Assembly: GCA_013368375.1 (NCBI GenBank)
Contig: JAACJP010000030.1
Span: 434,001-498,000, forward strand
DNA length: 64,000 nt
Source: Tricholomella constricta
Taxonomy: Eukaryota; Basidiomycota; Agaricomycetes; Agaricales; Lyophyllaceae
Direction of reading: 5' to 3'
In this document: piece after piece, positions 51,368 to 62,386 of the stretch
Layout: every line of letters starts with the position of its first letter
Position numbering within the stretch: position 1 is the stretch's first letter
Notes under the pieces: generated by a model
What the model saw: the letters and a program-made list of their open reading frames with translations, nothing else
Database searches by the model: none
Told to the model about the DNA's origin: nothing
Program-made: the position numbers and the translations under genes

Positions 51368-54107
51368 GAAGATCTTAAACCGGACCTTGACACAAAACTA
51401 CGTGCAACGGAAGAGGAGAAGAAACTGAAAACACACTTATTGACAGCGGAGCTACCGACAACTTCATGGACTCCGACATGGTGACATCACGAGGACTCCA
51501 CCTTGAGGAGCTCAACCCCCTAGTAAACCTTTGCCTCTTTGATGGAGAACTCTCTGCATTAGGCAAAATCACACACTATACCACCAACGACGTCAAATTT
51601 AGTGACGGCACCACGCAGAGGATAAGATTCCTCCTTACGAAACTCCACGAGACAGCTACGATAGTGTTGGGACTATCATGGCTGAAGGAGGTCTACTCCT
51701 GCATAAATTGGAAAGACCTCTGTATCACGCTACGACAGGGGTCAAACGGCAAAATCGAAGGATCACTACCGGACCTCCGAAGGAAAAATGAAGTCGCTCC
51801 AACGACAACAGACACAGGAGCTCAACGCTTACCCTTGCGGTCAGCTCACTCCTTCACGATAGAAGTACAGTTGAAAGGATCTCCAACGAGACTACAGGCA
51901 CTTATAGATAGTGGGGCAGCGGGCAACTTCATAACACAATCCTTGTGTACGAAACCGGAACCTCTCGTCAACCCCATGACCCTACAACTGTTCAACGGAA
52001 ACCCCAGCGGAGGTGGCGCCATCTCACACCATAGTCCCAAAATGATCAAACTTGAGAACGGACTAGAGTATAAGGTCGACCTCCTCATAACACAGTTACA
52101 TCCAGCCACACCACTAGTGCTCGGACTACCTTGGTTACAGAAAGCAAATCCGGACATTGACTGGCGAGAAATGTCCATGACCATGGAACAAGGGGCAGGA
52201 CTAGCCGCGATATCACTTTCCCAGAAGACACAATGGGGAACCGTGACCCTTGAGGAGGAGGAAGATGTCGAAGCACCAAAACCAGCCAACCTCCTTTCAG
52301 AAAAAACAACCTCTCCTCAGGGACCTCTCGGACAACGAGAACGATCAGAACGACACCCCCAACGACATCATGAAGGAGGAAGATGACTGCCCAAACACCA
52401 ACAAATCCCAAGAGGGAGTACCAACAACCGACCTGAAGGAGGAGGTACCAACAACCCCCCACAGAGAATCAACAGGACCAAAATGCACCTGGAAACCACC
52501 TCTACCGACTACTTTCCTCAAAAAAAAAAAAAACATCCCAAGGTCAAAATTCAAACCCCACCTCAAACAGAAACCCGCAACGTCCCCAATGACAGAAACT
52601 CAGGAAGAAGAGGAAACCAACCCAGAAACGGAGGTCGAAGGCGAAACCGGAGAGGGAGAAGAGGATGTCGAAACACAAAACATCCGGAGCGGCGCCATTC
52701 GCGAACCTCATCAGGGACAGAGCTACAGCGTTCCAACTACACATCTCCCCCGCCAAACAGGAAGAACACCTCCATGCCAATAACACCTCCGATGGCAAAC
52801 CCAAGCAACTAAAGTCAGAAAAGGAAATCTTCGAGGAAGTCGTACCTCCAGAGTACAGGGACTTCGAAGACGTATTCTCAGCAGGCGAAGCGAAAACCAT
52901 CCCCCCACACCGATCTTACAATCACACAGTGGAACTCGACGAGAACACCACCCCTCCTTTCGGAAAGATATACAACATGTCTGAACTGGAGTTGAAAGCA
53001 TTGAAGGATTATATCGACGAGATGCTCGGTAAAGGGTTCATCCGACCTTCGAGTTCATCAGCGGGAGCTCCGGTACTGTTCGCAAAGAAGAAGGACGGAT
53101 CCTTCCGACTATGCGTGGACTATAGAGGATTAAATCAGATCACCAAGAAGAACCGTTCAGCAAAGGAACTCGCACAACTATTCCTGGAACACGTCTTCTC
53201 CAAACACGGACTGCCCGACGGCATCATCTCCAACAGAGGCACCCTCTTCGTCTCCCGTTTCTGGAGCTCACTATGTAAAGCCCTGGACATCAAATCAAAC
53301 CTTTCGACCATGTATCCCCCGGAGATCGACAGCCAGACGGAACAAGTAAATCAAACACTGGAACAATACCTCTGGATGTACGTGAACTACCTCCAGACCA
53401 ACTAGCAAACACAGCTCCCACTGGCGGAATTCACATATAACAATACGACCCATTCGACCACAGGAGTCTCCCCTTTCTTTGCAAACAAGGGTTACCACCC
53501 CCGCTTGACAATCTCTATAAGAGATATACTGGCGAAGGAAGCCCAGGAGGTAGCCGTAGACCTCTGAACCCTCCAGGACTACCTCCGTCAAGAAATAGAG
53601 ATCGCAAACGAAGCCTATAAACGGTTTGCAGACAAAAAACGGGGCCCTACGCCAGACTGGAATGTAGGAACGGAGGTATGACTCGATTGCCGAAATATCA
53701 GAACGAAACGCCCCTCCAAAAAGCTGGACCACTGGAGGTTGGGCCCATTCAAAATTCTGGCAAAGGTTTTCAGCCACGCATATAGACTAGAATTACCTCC
53801 GGCACTGAAGGGAATTCATAACATCTTCCATGTCAAATTACTCGAGGAACACGAACACAAGAACTTCCCAGGACGATCAAAACCACATGCGCAGACGATC
53901 AAAGTCGAGGGCAAAGAACACTACGAAGTAGGACAAATCCTAGACTCCAGAACACGAGGGAAGCACGTCCTCTACTTGGTACGATGGGAAGGGTACAGCC
54001 CCAAAGACGACACCTGGGAACCAGCTGAAAATATAGAAGGAGCAAAAAAAATGGCTCTCAAAATCCACCGACTATTCCCAAGAAAGCCACGGGACCCCAT
54101 GATTTAA
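51368..54107 (+). pseudogene. Gypsy-B copy 2 pol remnant
   Basis: Protease pair at 51,442 (DSGATDNF) and 51,907 (DSGAAGNF), then an acidic linker with a frameshifting A run. RT is cut after [17 protein letters not shown], and the frame jumps to the integrase part [18 protein letters not shown]. The position of the copy 1 TGA reads CAA here (TEQVNQ). TAG, TGA and TGA codons interrupt the chain at about 53,403, 53,567 and 53,680. From 53,739 to 54,107 the chromodomain end is open (VLYLVRWEGYSPKDDTWEP). A small deletion of about 88 bp at 51,410 removes the gag-pol linker. Confidence 0.85.
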
Positions 54108-54325
54108 ATCAGAAAAACTCCACCAACTTTTATGCACATCACGAAACTTAGGAAAATTCTCTCAACAAAAAAAAAAAAACCCTTCTATCCCATGTATTCT
54201 ACGACAACGGGGAATGACAACATTACAAAAAGAAATCACCAAGAAAAACGAGCATACTTCATAATGTAAATATTTTGCAAAAAAGAAAAAGAATCGAAGT
54301 CCAAAAACACCACCAAAAGGACCGA

Positions 54326-56305
54326 CTACTCGACGCGACGACATTTAGAAGGACCCGCACCAGAAGAGGAACCATCCCCATGATCGACCCCCACCTCCCC
54401 ATCCAACTTTTCCCCCAAGGGACGCATTGATCCAATGTCCTGCTTGTTGTCAGCAATCAGCTGGGACCGGGTACAAACTCCGCAAGAGCGCCTTCGCAGG
54501 TGAGTGAGGTGCGGTGAAGGGCAAGGAAGTGTTCGAACGTGGGAAAGGGAACCTCAGGATTGACGGGGGGGCGGAAAAGCTCGAGGAGCAAGTGCCGCTC
54601 AAGAATCTTGTGGGCGCCATCGATGATATTGCGGACCGGTGACGCCTCCAGCTCGATGAGGGCGTGACGCAGAGCACCATCCGTGATATACATGTCGGAC
54701 GTGAAGGCGGTACGCACAAGGTCGAGGGCTACAAAAAGTTTCAGAAAGGAGAAAGAGAGAACAAGGGGAATCGAAGAAAACTCACCGTCGACGCGAATGC
54801 GGACGTCCAAGGCGTGACCACGCCAATGATCCCTAACCTCCTGAAGGTGGACAACGTGCTCCTGCAAACCAGCAACCTCATCCTGAAGAACTGATACCTC
54901 CATCCGAAGGTCCTCAACCTCCGCGTCATGATTGACGTCTACGACCTCCGCAGTCTGCGCCTGCAGATGAAGGAAGCGTTCGCGTTCATCGGCGAAGTCG
55001 GACAATACGCCACGGAGATGGGCCTTGGCACGCTGACCCTCGACCTGGAGAAGCTTGACTTGAATAGAAAGGGCCTGTGCGCGCGCAACCTCCTGTTCAT
55101 AGAGGCGTTGAAGACGAAGGTGCTCCTCAGACGAGGGAACAGAGGGAACTGGGGCAGCGGGAGGAGTCAAAATCAACATGGCGGGGGGGGAAGGATGCAA
55201 AACTGGTGAAGGAGAGACTGAGGCGGACGACCCCTTTAAAAAGAGAGGCTCCGAAGGACCGACGATGGGGGAACCCGGAGACTCGGTGCGCACAACGGCC
55301 CCAAGACGATGAACGGGGAAAGGCAAAACTGAACTATCGCAGGAGGAGGGAGAAGGGCTAGGTATAGGCGAAGAGCGCACCTCCTGAACGGACAAGCGCG
55401 CACCCCTATGGCCAACAGGCACAGACTTTCGACCATGGCCTCACGTACTGCGAAAAATGGCACGAGGTGGGGGAGCACGAGGAAGAGAGACAGCGCCAGA
55501 CCCTTCAACGGATGTGGAAACGGCGGGAAGGGGAGGTGGGAGCGGCAAACGTAAGGCGCGACGGATACTGGCGAAGGACATCACAACACCAGTGCGAGAA
55601 AAAGAAAACCCTTCAGTGCGAGTTCAAAGCCACGCCAAGGGGATGCCCAACTGCCTAGCCGCCACTTCTAGACCATGGGCTAACAAAAGTGAGCATAGGG
55701 AATGCGCCGCACGGCAATCGACACAGGGCAGGGTCCCGCGAAGACGGACCTCCTGAAACTGACAAGACAGCTGACGCTCCCGACAATGATCACACTAACG
55801 AAGACCCCAAAATGGAATCAACACTTGATCGCAGAAGGAGGGCCACACTTACTGGTGCATGCGCCTCACACCACGCCAAGGAGGGAGGAACCCGCACAGC
55901 GGTACGCAAGACCTCCACCAACATCTCATCCATCAAAAGGGACCCCCAAGACAACGAGATCGCCGCCGGACACGACACAGGATCGCTAGCTGGTTCGAAT
56001 TTGACCTCAGGAGTAGAGAAACAAGGGCACCGGATCTGTCGAGATTGAACTGGCAGACAAATGACCAGACGGTGATTGGGAAGTGAGGGAGGAGCAGGAG
56101 AAGACTCGGGGACCGCCCTGACACTCTCATCGACAAGTGTGGCGATCCCAGGGAGAGAGGACGCTGGGAAAACGGGTCGGGGTACGTCCAGGAACGCCAC
56201 ATGCGCCCAATCTTCGACGGACAAATGTGCCAACTGGGAATTGCGCAAAGCTTGGCCATGGTCAACGGAGGCGGGGGCCGTAATATCTGGGTTGAAGGAC
56301 GACAT
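54326..56305 (-). pseudogene. Antisense Zn2Cys6/coiled-coil gene of Gypsy-B, copy 2, decayed
   Basis: Same layout as copy 1: exons 56,305-55,853, 55,794-54,786 and 54,728-54,326. Intron 1 (58 nt) has donor GTAAGT, intron 2 (57 nt) donor GTGAGT; both acceptors are at the same places. All six cysteines keep the C-x2-C-x6-C-x12-C-x2-C-x6-C spacing. The coiled coil (RAQALSIQVKLLQVEGQ) is kept. Damage: two in-frame TGA codons in exon 2 (about 55,617 and 55,442) where copy 1 has CGC and CGA, and a 1-nt frameshift near 54,460. The protein N-terminus differs more than the rest. Confidence 0.75.
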
Positions 56306-56523
56306 GAGGAGGACGAAAAGCAGATAGAGGAGAAACAAACAGCCTAAGTTTTTTCTCTTTCGATCTCCGAGATCCTCAAAAACACCCACAAGGACCCACA
56401 ACCAAGACCGACACGTGCCCCACACATGACCACGCATGACCCAGAAAGGAGAACAACCGCCACACTACCTGTATTCGAACATTCTTCCACGTCTCAGTGG
56501 CTCGACGCTTGAGGAGGGGGTAA

Positions 56524-56868
56524 TGTCACGACTACCCTCAAACTCACACCCCTTGTACACTTTCCCACGCACAACCACAGTATATATTATGGCACCACTT
56601 CTTTTCGAGACCTTACCTCAATATTACCAATTGTTAAGACTAGCTCCCGTTCCCATTTTCATTCTCTCTTACTTCTCAATTTACTCTGCTTCACGCTCGT
56701 ATCATCTGAGCTCGTTCGTTCGAATCAGCCCCGGTGAATGTCCTTGTCAATGCTCACAACCTCCCAAATACTCTTCCGGAGCTCGTCTTCCTTGACAAAC
56801 GGCAGGCCTGTCCACCTCGGTGGTCCCGGAATACCTCCGTAACCAGCGTGCTTACACAGGTCCTAACA
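56524..56868 (+). repeat. Gypsy-B copy 2, 3' LTR
   Basis: 345 bp, TGTCACGACT...GGTCCTAACA, clearly related to the copy 1 LTRs but with many substitutions and small gaps. Preceded by GAGGAGGGGG. The next 5 bp are GTGAC; no matching 5' flank survives. Confidence 0.9.
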
Positions 56869-56961
56869 GTGACCCCTCCGGAAGGACAGATCACTGAACA
56901 AGGTGTTCTTTAACACGTTATTAACAGTGGTATTCCAGTAAGCTGGCACCACAGCTACACT
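56869..56961 (+). pseudogene. Fragment of the Gypsy-A accessory ORF
   Basis: Reads PPEGQITEQGVL, a stop, then INSGIPVSW on the plus strand; it matches 58,750-58,845 (minus) of Gypsy-A copy 3. It abuts the Gypsy-B LTR exactly, so Gypsy-B copy 2 probably inserted into an older Gypsy-A accessory ORF of opposite orientation. Confidence 0.75.
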
Positions 56962-56969
56962 TCCATCAC

Positions 56970-57764
56970 AAAAAAGTCCGGGAAATTTTCAGTGACAAGG
57001 CTGTCCAAAGGAAAAACCAAACTTATATCTTCAAGAGTAACAAATACTTGGACAGTTATCTTTGTTTGCAGATGGACAAATTTTATCCAGAAGCTGCCAC
57101 CCCGACTCCTGAAGAACTGTCCCTTTTCCAGCATAGCAAGTCCATATCGAAGGAGTTTTTACAGCATACTTTGGAAGTTATGGGTGCCATCAGCCTATGG
57201 TTGGGCGATCGAGTCAAGTTTGCAGAAGGGGAGGCCCAAGGTGCTTTTGGCATGGTCCAAAGTATTGTTGGAAATGAGGCCATCATTCACTTGTTGTCGG
57301 ATGTACAGCTCACCTTACCCATCAAGAATCTTTGCAAAAATATCCGAATCAGAGACGAAGTCATCGTTCATGCAGGACCTCACACCGGTGTGACAGGCTG
57401 GGTCATAACAAGTGGAGACACAATTCTTATTTATGATCACAAGACTGCGCGAGAGGTTGGGCCCTTTCTCCCTGTTTTCATGAATGTACTCATATGCCGC
57501 TTCAGTTCATCATCTCGTCCCATGCCATCAATTTCTTTGAGGCCAGTTTTATCATGAGGCCACTCTCACTCGACCCCGGACAGAGTCAAGCTAGGACCAG
57601 AGATAACCTCAAAGTCCAGCCTGACCCCAATCTCCGATTTGTTGGTCGACATGTGCAAGTCATGGGGTCTGGTCATGGTTTGAAAGACTACAAAGGGATC
57701 ATCAAGTCAATCAAGGTCGACAATTACGCATTAGTAGAGATCAGCACTACAATGCATCAGCAAG
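56970..57764 (+). pseudogene. Spt5/KOW-like gene fragment, broken by Gypsy-A copy 3
   Basis: Exon 56,970-57,455 and exon 57,506-57,764 joined by a 50-nt intron (GTTGGG...TTCAG). Two KOW-like segments are visible: IRDEVIVHAGPHTGVTGWVI and RHVQVMGSGHGLKDYKGIIK. These resemble Spt5-type transcription elongation proteins, which have expanded KOW relatives in Agaricomycetes. Neither start nor end is present: the left edge meets transposon debris, and the coding frame is cut at 57,765 by the Gypsy-A LTR (TTMHQQ then LTR). Confidence 0.6.
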
Positions 57765-58190
57765 TGTAATCGTCTCAATAAGATACGATTAGATAACCTT
57801 TAGTTGATAAGATAGTAGGCACCCTTATATACCCCCCTCTAAGATCACTTGTAGCGATCTTCACCAGGGAGTAGGGCAAGAAAATAAAATAAAATAAAAG
57901 GAGGGTCTAGGTCCCAGCGACCTATACCTATCAAGTAATGCAAGAATACGTAGGTATGATACATATTCTTGACTTAACAACTAGTGGATGCATTAGCTCC
58001 ACTGCACAGCCTCAAAGTGCCGCGCAACGATGTGTGGTTGTGAGGACATCCGGTGTTGTGTTCATATGCAACCTGCAGAGTGCTCCTCGGGAGTCAGGTG
58101 GTCTGCACCTGACAATGGCGGTCGTCCCGACAGTACGCCCTACGTGTCGAGGTCAGTTCGTTGATGGGGGGATTAGGTTGTCTCCCCAAC
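57765..58190 (-). repeat. Gypsy-A copy 3, 3' LTR (inner limit uncertain)
   Basis: Starts TGTAATCG; the first 65 bp match 7,623-7,690 of copy 1. AAAATAAAATAAAATAAAA near 57,880 and a CCCCCCTCT run near 57,826 are landmarks. The inner end could not be set because copy 1 gives no full partner. Confidence 0.5.
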
Positions 58191-59273
58191 CTATGACTCC
58201 ATCACTGTGTCGGGGTCGGTGGTGTTGTTATCCGGACCCTGGCTGGTGGTAATCACTGCCAGTGATAAAGGCCCTGTAAGGGCCGACACGGGGTCCACTT
58301 GGGTTTCGGCAGCTCCAATTGGAGCTGCCACGACTGTGGAGGGTGTCGCAGGGGCAGGTATAATTGCCGCTGGGTCCGCCATTTCGACGTTGATCGATGT
58401 CGATCCCGATGAAACTGGGTGGTGCAGGCCTGGGGGGAGATATTCCCCCACCTGAACACGGAGTCCTCGGAAGTGTGGGTCTTCACCCACAAACATCCAT
58501 TCCAAGCTCACTAGACAGTCTAGCACCTCGGTCTGGAATTCCACGTGCATCAACGTTTGGATGTGCATGATGTCGTCTGTGGTAGGATGGTACCACCCAT
58601 CCCACTCAGGAATTGCGGGCGGTACACCCATTTGATCTAGACAACGAACTCGATCGTCGTCTACATTGCGAAACAGGTCTTTATAGGGACCTGAGTTGGA
58701 ATAGTTATTGTCTAGATAATGTAGACCATAAGTGTATCTGTGGTGTATCCAGCTTACTGGAATACCACTGTTAATAAGGTGTTGAAGAACACCTTGTTCA
58801 GTGATCCGCCCCTCCGGAGGGATCACCTGGATGCGAGGTATAGTCACCTCGGGGCCTACGATCGGTGTGAAGGGCCGATCTGGATTGGCCTCATTATGGG
58901 CAGCCACGGCCTCTGAGTAGAGGTATGGCCACGCAGTGGTCGCGAATAGTCGCATGAACCATGACCGCATGCTGTGAGTTGTTGGCGCAAGTACATTCGC
59001 CAACAAGTATCCCCATGTTCCACGCCGATGTACGCGGAACCGGTAATCCATGACAATTCCTCCGTATTGGTTCTTTGAACCAATACACCCATGGTGAATC
59101 ATATGTCGGCACCAGTGCTCGACATCGAGGGCATGGTCGGGGCCTGGCCATGGAAGGCCAGCGCCTCGCGTAGGATTGTCAGGCCTATATTCGAAGGCCC
59201 TCCCAGGCCGCCTAATTGGCGCAGCCTGCCAAATGGGTGACCGTGTATCGGCGGTTGACGCTTCAAAATTCAT
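58191..59273 (-). CDS. Gypsy-A accessory protein, C-terminal part
   Basis: A 360-codon open frame on the sense strand of the element, after pol. It contains LPWPGPDHALDVEHWCRH, PFTPIVGPEVTIPRIQVIPP and a C-terminal Ala/Pro/Thr-rich tail. No signal peptide, membrane segment or fusion-peptide-like region is seen, so it is unlike an env protein although it sits in the env position. I do not recognise the family. It continues from the upstream frame (59,296-60,111) after a 1-nt frameshift at about 59,300. Confidence 0.55.
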   Translation of the reverse strand: MNFEASTADTRSPIWQAAPIRRPGRAFEYRPDNPTRGAGLPWPGPDHALDVEHWCRHMIHHGCIGSKNQYGGIVMDYRFRVHRRGTWGYLLANVLAPTTHSMRSWFMRLFATTAWPYLYSEAVAAHNEANPDRPFTPIVGPEVTIPRIQVIPPEGRITEQGVLQHLINSGIPVSWIHHRYTYGLHYLDNNYSNSGPYKDLFRNVDDDRVRCLDQMGVPPAIPEWDGWYHPTTDDIMHIQTLMHVEFQTEVLDCLVSLEWMFVGEDPHFRGLRVQVGEYLPPGLHHPVSSGSTSINVEMADPAAIIPAPATPSTVVAAPIGAAETQVDPVSALTGPLSLAVITTSQGPDNNTTDPDTVMES

Positions 59274-59295
59274 CCATGGCAGCTCGGGCCATGGA

Positions 59296-61030
59296 TCAGT
59301 CGCGCAAATGGGGCGCTACCGAGAGGGAGACTCGACGAAACTCCCTAAAGAGCATAAAGGCCTCTGCCTGCTCTTCATCCGTCACACCGTGGTGCCGATC
59401 GTTGATCAGCGCATATAGCTGATCGACTTCACGAGGGTTCATTGGGAACCCGCGTGGTGCGACGGCATATAGCCGTCCGGATGGGGGACGAGAATTGTGT
59501 CCCGTCCCCAGCTCGCTTTCGGATACTGCTGCGCCCAGTGCATAGGCACGATTCTGGGCGGACGATACATATATCGTCCGCACTAACATATCCCAAACAC
59601 GGTTGTCCCTCTCATGGCGGTCGTTGATGAAGACCACCCCGAGCTCGTCAGGGATCTGCCCCAGCATCTCCTTTTCAGCTTTGCGAGCCATATTCTTGCG
59701 CTTTTTGCCCGGCAGCCTTCTTCTTGCTGACAGGCTTGTCATCGTCTGACAACTTGCCCCAGTCCGATTCGTCCATAGCCTCGGCATATGGATCCGACGC
59801 CTTTTGTTTGCCTTTGGATGGCGGCGTTGGGGGCTGCACCATTGTAATAGGTGGTGCAGGGGCTGGTGCTGGCAACATATATTTGCCAACAGGTTCCTTC
59901 TTTTGAGAACCTCCTTCTGGGTTCCGCACACGGCTTTCTCCCGGGAGCGGTAACACTCCGGATAAGTTTTGCGGCTTTGTCTCCGCTGACATCGACGAAG
60001 TCGGCGCAATGCGCTCGATTTCTCGAGCAGGTAAGGGGCGCACTTCACGTGTCCCTTGATCCTCGCAGCGCTCTTCCCGTTGAGGACCATAGTCAAGTGG
60101 GCGTTCATCATGCCACACTTCCTGGTCAGGATGGCGGTTGTACCACCAATTCTCCTGTTCCAGGCATCGTTCCTCTCTTGTCGTCTCGGCTCATAAGAGG
60201 TGCATTCTTCTCAACGCACCTCCATTTGCTGCCTTTTTATGGGTCGGGACGATGGTCCCTCCCCGCCATCCGGCGATGCTACTGCCGGTCGTTTTTTTTG
60301 CCAGGCTGAGTTGCTCAGCCATGGCTGCTTCTCTCGCTTTCACGCGTCTCAAGTCCGCGCGAACTCCATCGTATGCATCAAGCAGCTGGGTTATGACCAG
60401 CTGCGCCATTCCATTGTCCAAGAAATCACAAAATTCGCGGTGAATACCCGCATCTTCCAATCAGTCCAAGAGAGAAGAAAGGAGCCCATCATCTGCGAAT
60501 GGTCTCCTCGAACTTGACACAGGCGATGCTCAGCAATCGTCTGCCATCCTCCGCAAACTCGACGCAGACGACGCTCTGTCGTCTGCGTTCAGCGCGACGT
60601 GGTGCTGCGACGGTTCACCGCGCACCACTTGCGCCGAAGGGACAGGTGCTTGTAGATGACTTTGGTCGTCTACCTCCATCTTCTCAGGCTCGTTGTACCG
60701 TGTATTGTGCGGCACAGGCTGCATGGGCATTTGAGGGTACCACGTCGGTTGCGGGTACCCCATGAAGCCCGCCATTGATGGCATCTGTTGAAATACCATT
60801 GCTGGCGGGTAAAAACCTCCCATAGGTGGTTGTTGCCCTTGGTGGGGCGGTTGGCTCATGTGGCCAACCGGAGGATATTGGTATAATTGGGGCTGCGAGC
60901 CCATGTAAGTTGGGGGCGGGGGCGCGTTTTCCGCGCGCCCCTGCACTCCCTCCTCACTTGAACTCGGCCCCGAGTTCGAATTTTGCTGGTCGGTGCGGCT
61001 GTCGCCGCTCTGAGTCGCATATAGCGCCAA
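59296..61030 (-). pseudogene. Gypsy-A accessory protein, N-terminal and middle parts, broken
   Basis: Consecutive segments: 61,030-60,530 (Pro/Gln/Met-rich, PPTYMGSQPQLYQYPP), 60,460-60,191 (helical, DFLDNGMAQLVITQLLDAYD), 60,118-59,675 (Pro-rich, then KKKAAGQKAQ) and about 59,700-59,296 in another frame (GQIPDELGVVFINDRHERDN). Two stops (60,530; 60,461) and a frameshift in an A run near 59,700 separate them. Together with 58,191-59,273 they look like one protein of roughly 940 residues. The stops could also lie in an unrecognised intron. The N-terminal part is conserved in copy 1. Confidence 0.5.
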
Positions 61031-61109
61031 ACATATTTAACCTTCTGTCATAACTTTTGATGGTTATGTAATTTTCCTGATCGCCATGATCATATGACCG
61101 CACCACATT

Positions 61110-62190
61110 CTAGGTTCGTCGCGTTAATCTCGACGCGCTCTTCACCCCTTGCAATTCCAAGTAGCGGTCAAGTGCCGCTAACTTGTTACAATTGGTATAC
61201 GGTTCCCAGGTGGTGTCTCCCAGGCTCCACCTGACCTGATATTCCACAGTATTATTTTGGGTCCATCTATGGCCCAACATCTCTTCTACGAACCATTCGT
61301 GATTATCTGGCGCCCCAAAATCATAGGGCTCCAGATGAGTTCTATTAGGAAACATCGCGTTGCGTAGTATGGCCGCAACAGTGATATGTGAAACTTTGGG
61401 TGTATCCGATGTTCCATGAGCGCCGTCGGTAATTCCAACATGTAATTTGAAGTTTCTGGCATGGCCCTCAAAACTTTGTAAGGCCCAACGAACTTCGGGC
61501 AGAGTTTTTGGGCGCGTCCCTTGGGGAGGTTCAAGTTCTTGGTGGATAAATACACCAAGTCACCCCCCTTTATTTCGGGACCAACGGATCGATGCCTGTT
61601 TGCCTCGCGCGTTTGAAATACGCACGCCTCGATGATAGTGTCATGAGCCTCTGCTATATTTTATAGGGCTCGTTCGGCGTACTCCCGAATTCCCTTCGGT
61701 ATTACGCTGTCTGAGCATATCTCTTTCAACATGGATGGCATGTAACCACCATTAAGCTCAAATGGAGCGAACTTGGTGGTAGCTGATACGCTTGCATTTA
61801 TCGCGAACTCGGCCATGGGTACACGGTCTACCCAATCCTTCTGGTCATGGCTCACGACGGCGTGAAATACCTGGCCAATACTACGATTGGCCCGCTCCGT
61901 CTGTCAGGAGCTTAGCTCCTATCTTATGTAGTTCGCACCACCAGCGTGAGGTAAACTTCGAGCCTTGATTGCTTACGATCAAACTTGGCAGGCCATGTAG
62001 CCTGACGATTTCCTGTAGATATACCCACGATAACTGGGCGGCTGTCATAGTCGTATGTATGAGTATCATATGCACCAGACTTGTCATAAAACAGATAACT
62101 ACCCATATGTAGTTATATCCGTTAGATTCTGGGAATGGACCGATAAAGTCCATTCCGATTGAGTCCCAAGGCTTCGTCGGTACTGGGGGC
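61110..62190 (-). pseudogene. Gypsy-A copy 3 integrase and chromodomain remnant
   Basis: ORF pieces 62,153-61,881 (MDFIGPFPESNGYNYIWV), 61,855-61,661, 61,558-61,286 (KGRAQKLCPKFVGPYKV) and 61,355-61,110 (EYQVRWSLGDTTWEPYTN). Small deletions (for example about 25 bp near 61,903) shift the frames and remove the HPQTDGQ segment. Confidence 0.85.
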
Positions 62191-62270
62191 CCCGGGGTAT
62201 AAATATGGATTTAAAAAAAAAAAAAAAAAAAAAGCTGAGCTTGGATCCATGTAGGTGCTTGCCCTCCTTA
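62187..62270. other. Odd junction with a 20-base A run
   Basis: Integrase sequence stops at GGTACTGGG, followed by GGGCCCCGGGGTATAAATATGG, about 20 A, and 30 bp of RNase H sequence (GCTGAGCTTGGATCCATGTA). The pre-RT region then follows. RT and most of RNase H are missing. Confidence 0.7.
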
Positions 62271-62386
62271 AGAGTTTCTTGGAACTCTTCATTGGACAGT
62301 AATAGTGCGGGATAATCCTTCGGTAGGCTGTTTACCGGCCTACCCTCAATATCCGGATCATCGTCATCTTCTACTGTGACTTTGAG

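Larger units (their letters stand above)
49460..56868 (+). mobile_element. Gypsy-B copy 2, truncated and decayed
   Basis: It lacks the 5' LTR and the N-terminal half of gag. In order: gag capsid and zinc-knuckle region (interrupted by about 960 bp, 50,264-51,222), frameshift signal, duplicated protease, RT start, a deletion of about 1.66 kb at 53,157/53,158 (copy 1 positions 13,088-14,751), integrase and chromodomain end, the antisense gene, and the 3' LTR. Nonsense changes include several TGG to TAG or TGA. A run of 13 A near 52,511 shifts the frame. Confidence 0.9.

Noticed and set aside
58191..61030. Envelope gene of Gypsy-A
   Set aside because: Position fits, but no signal peptide, transmembrane segment, cleavage site or glycoprotein-like cysteine pattern is visible.
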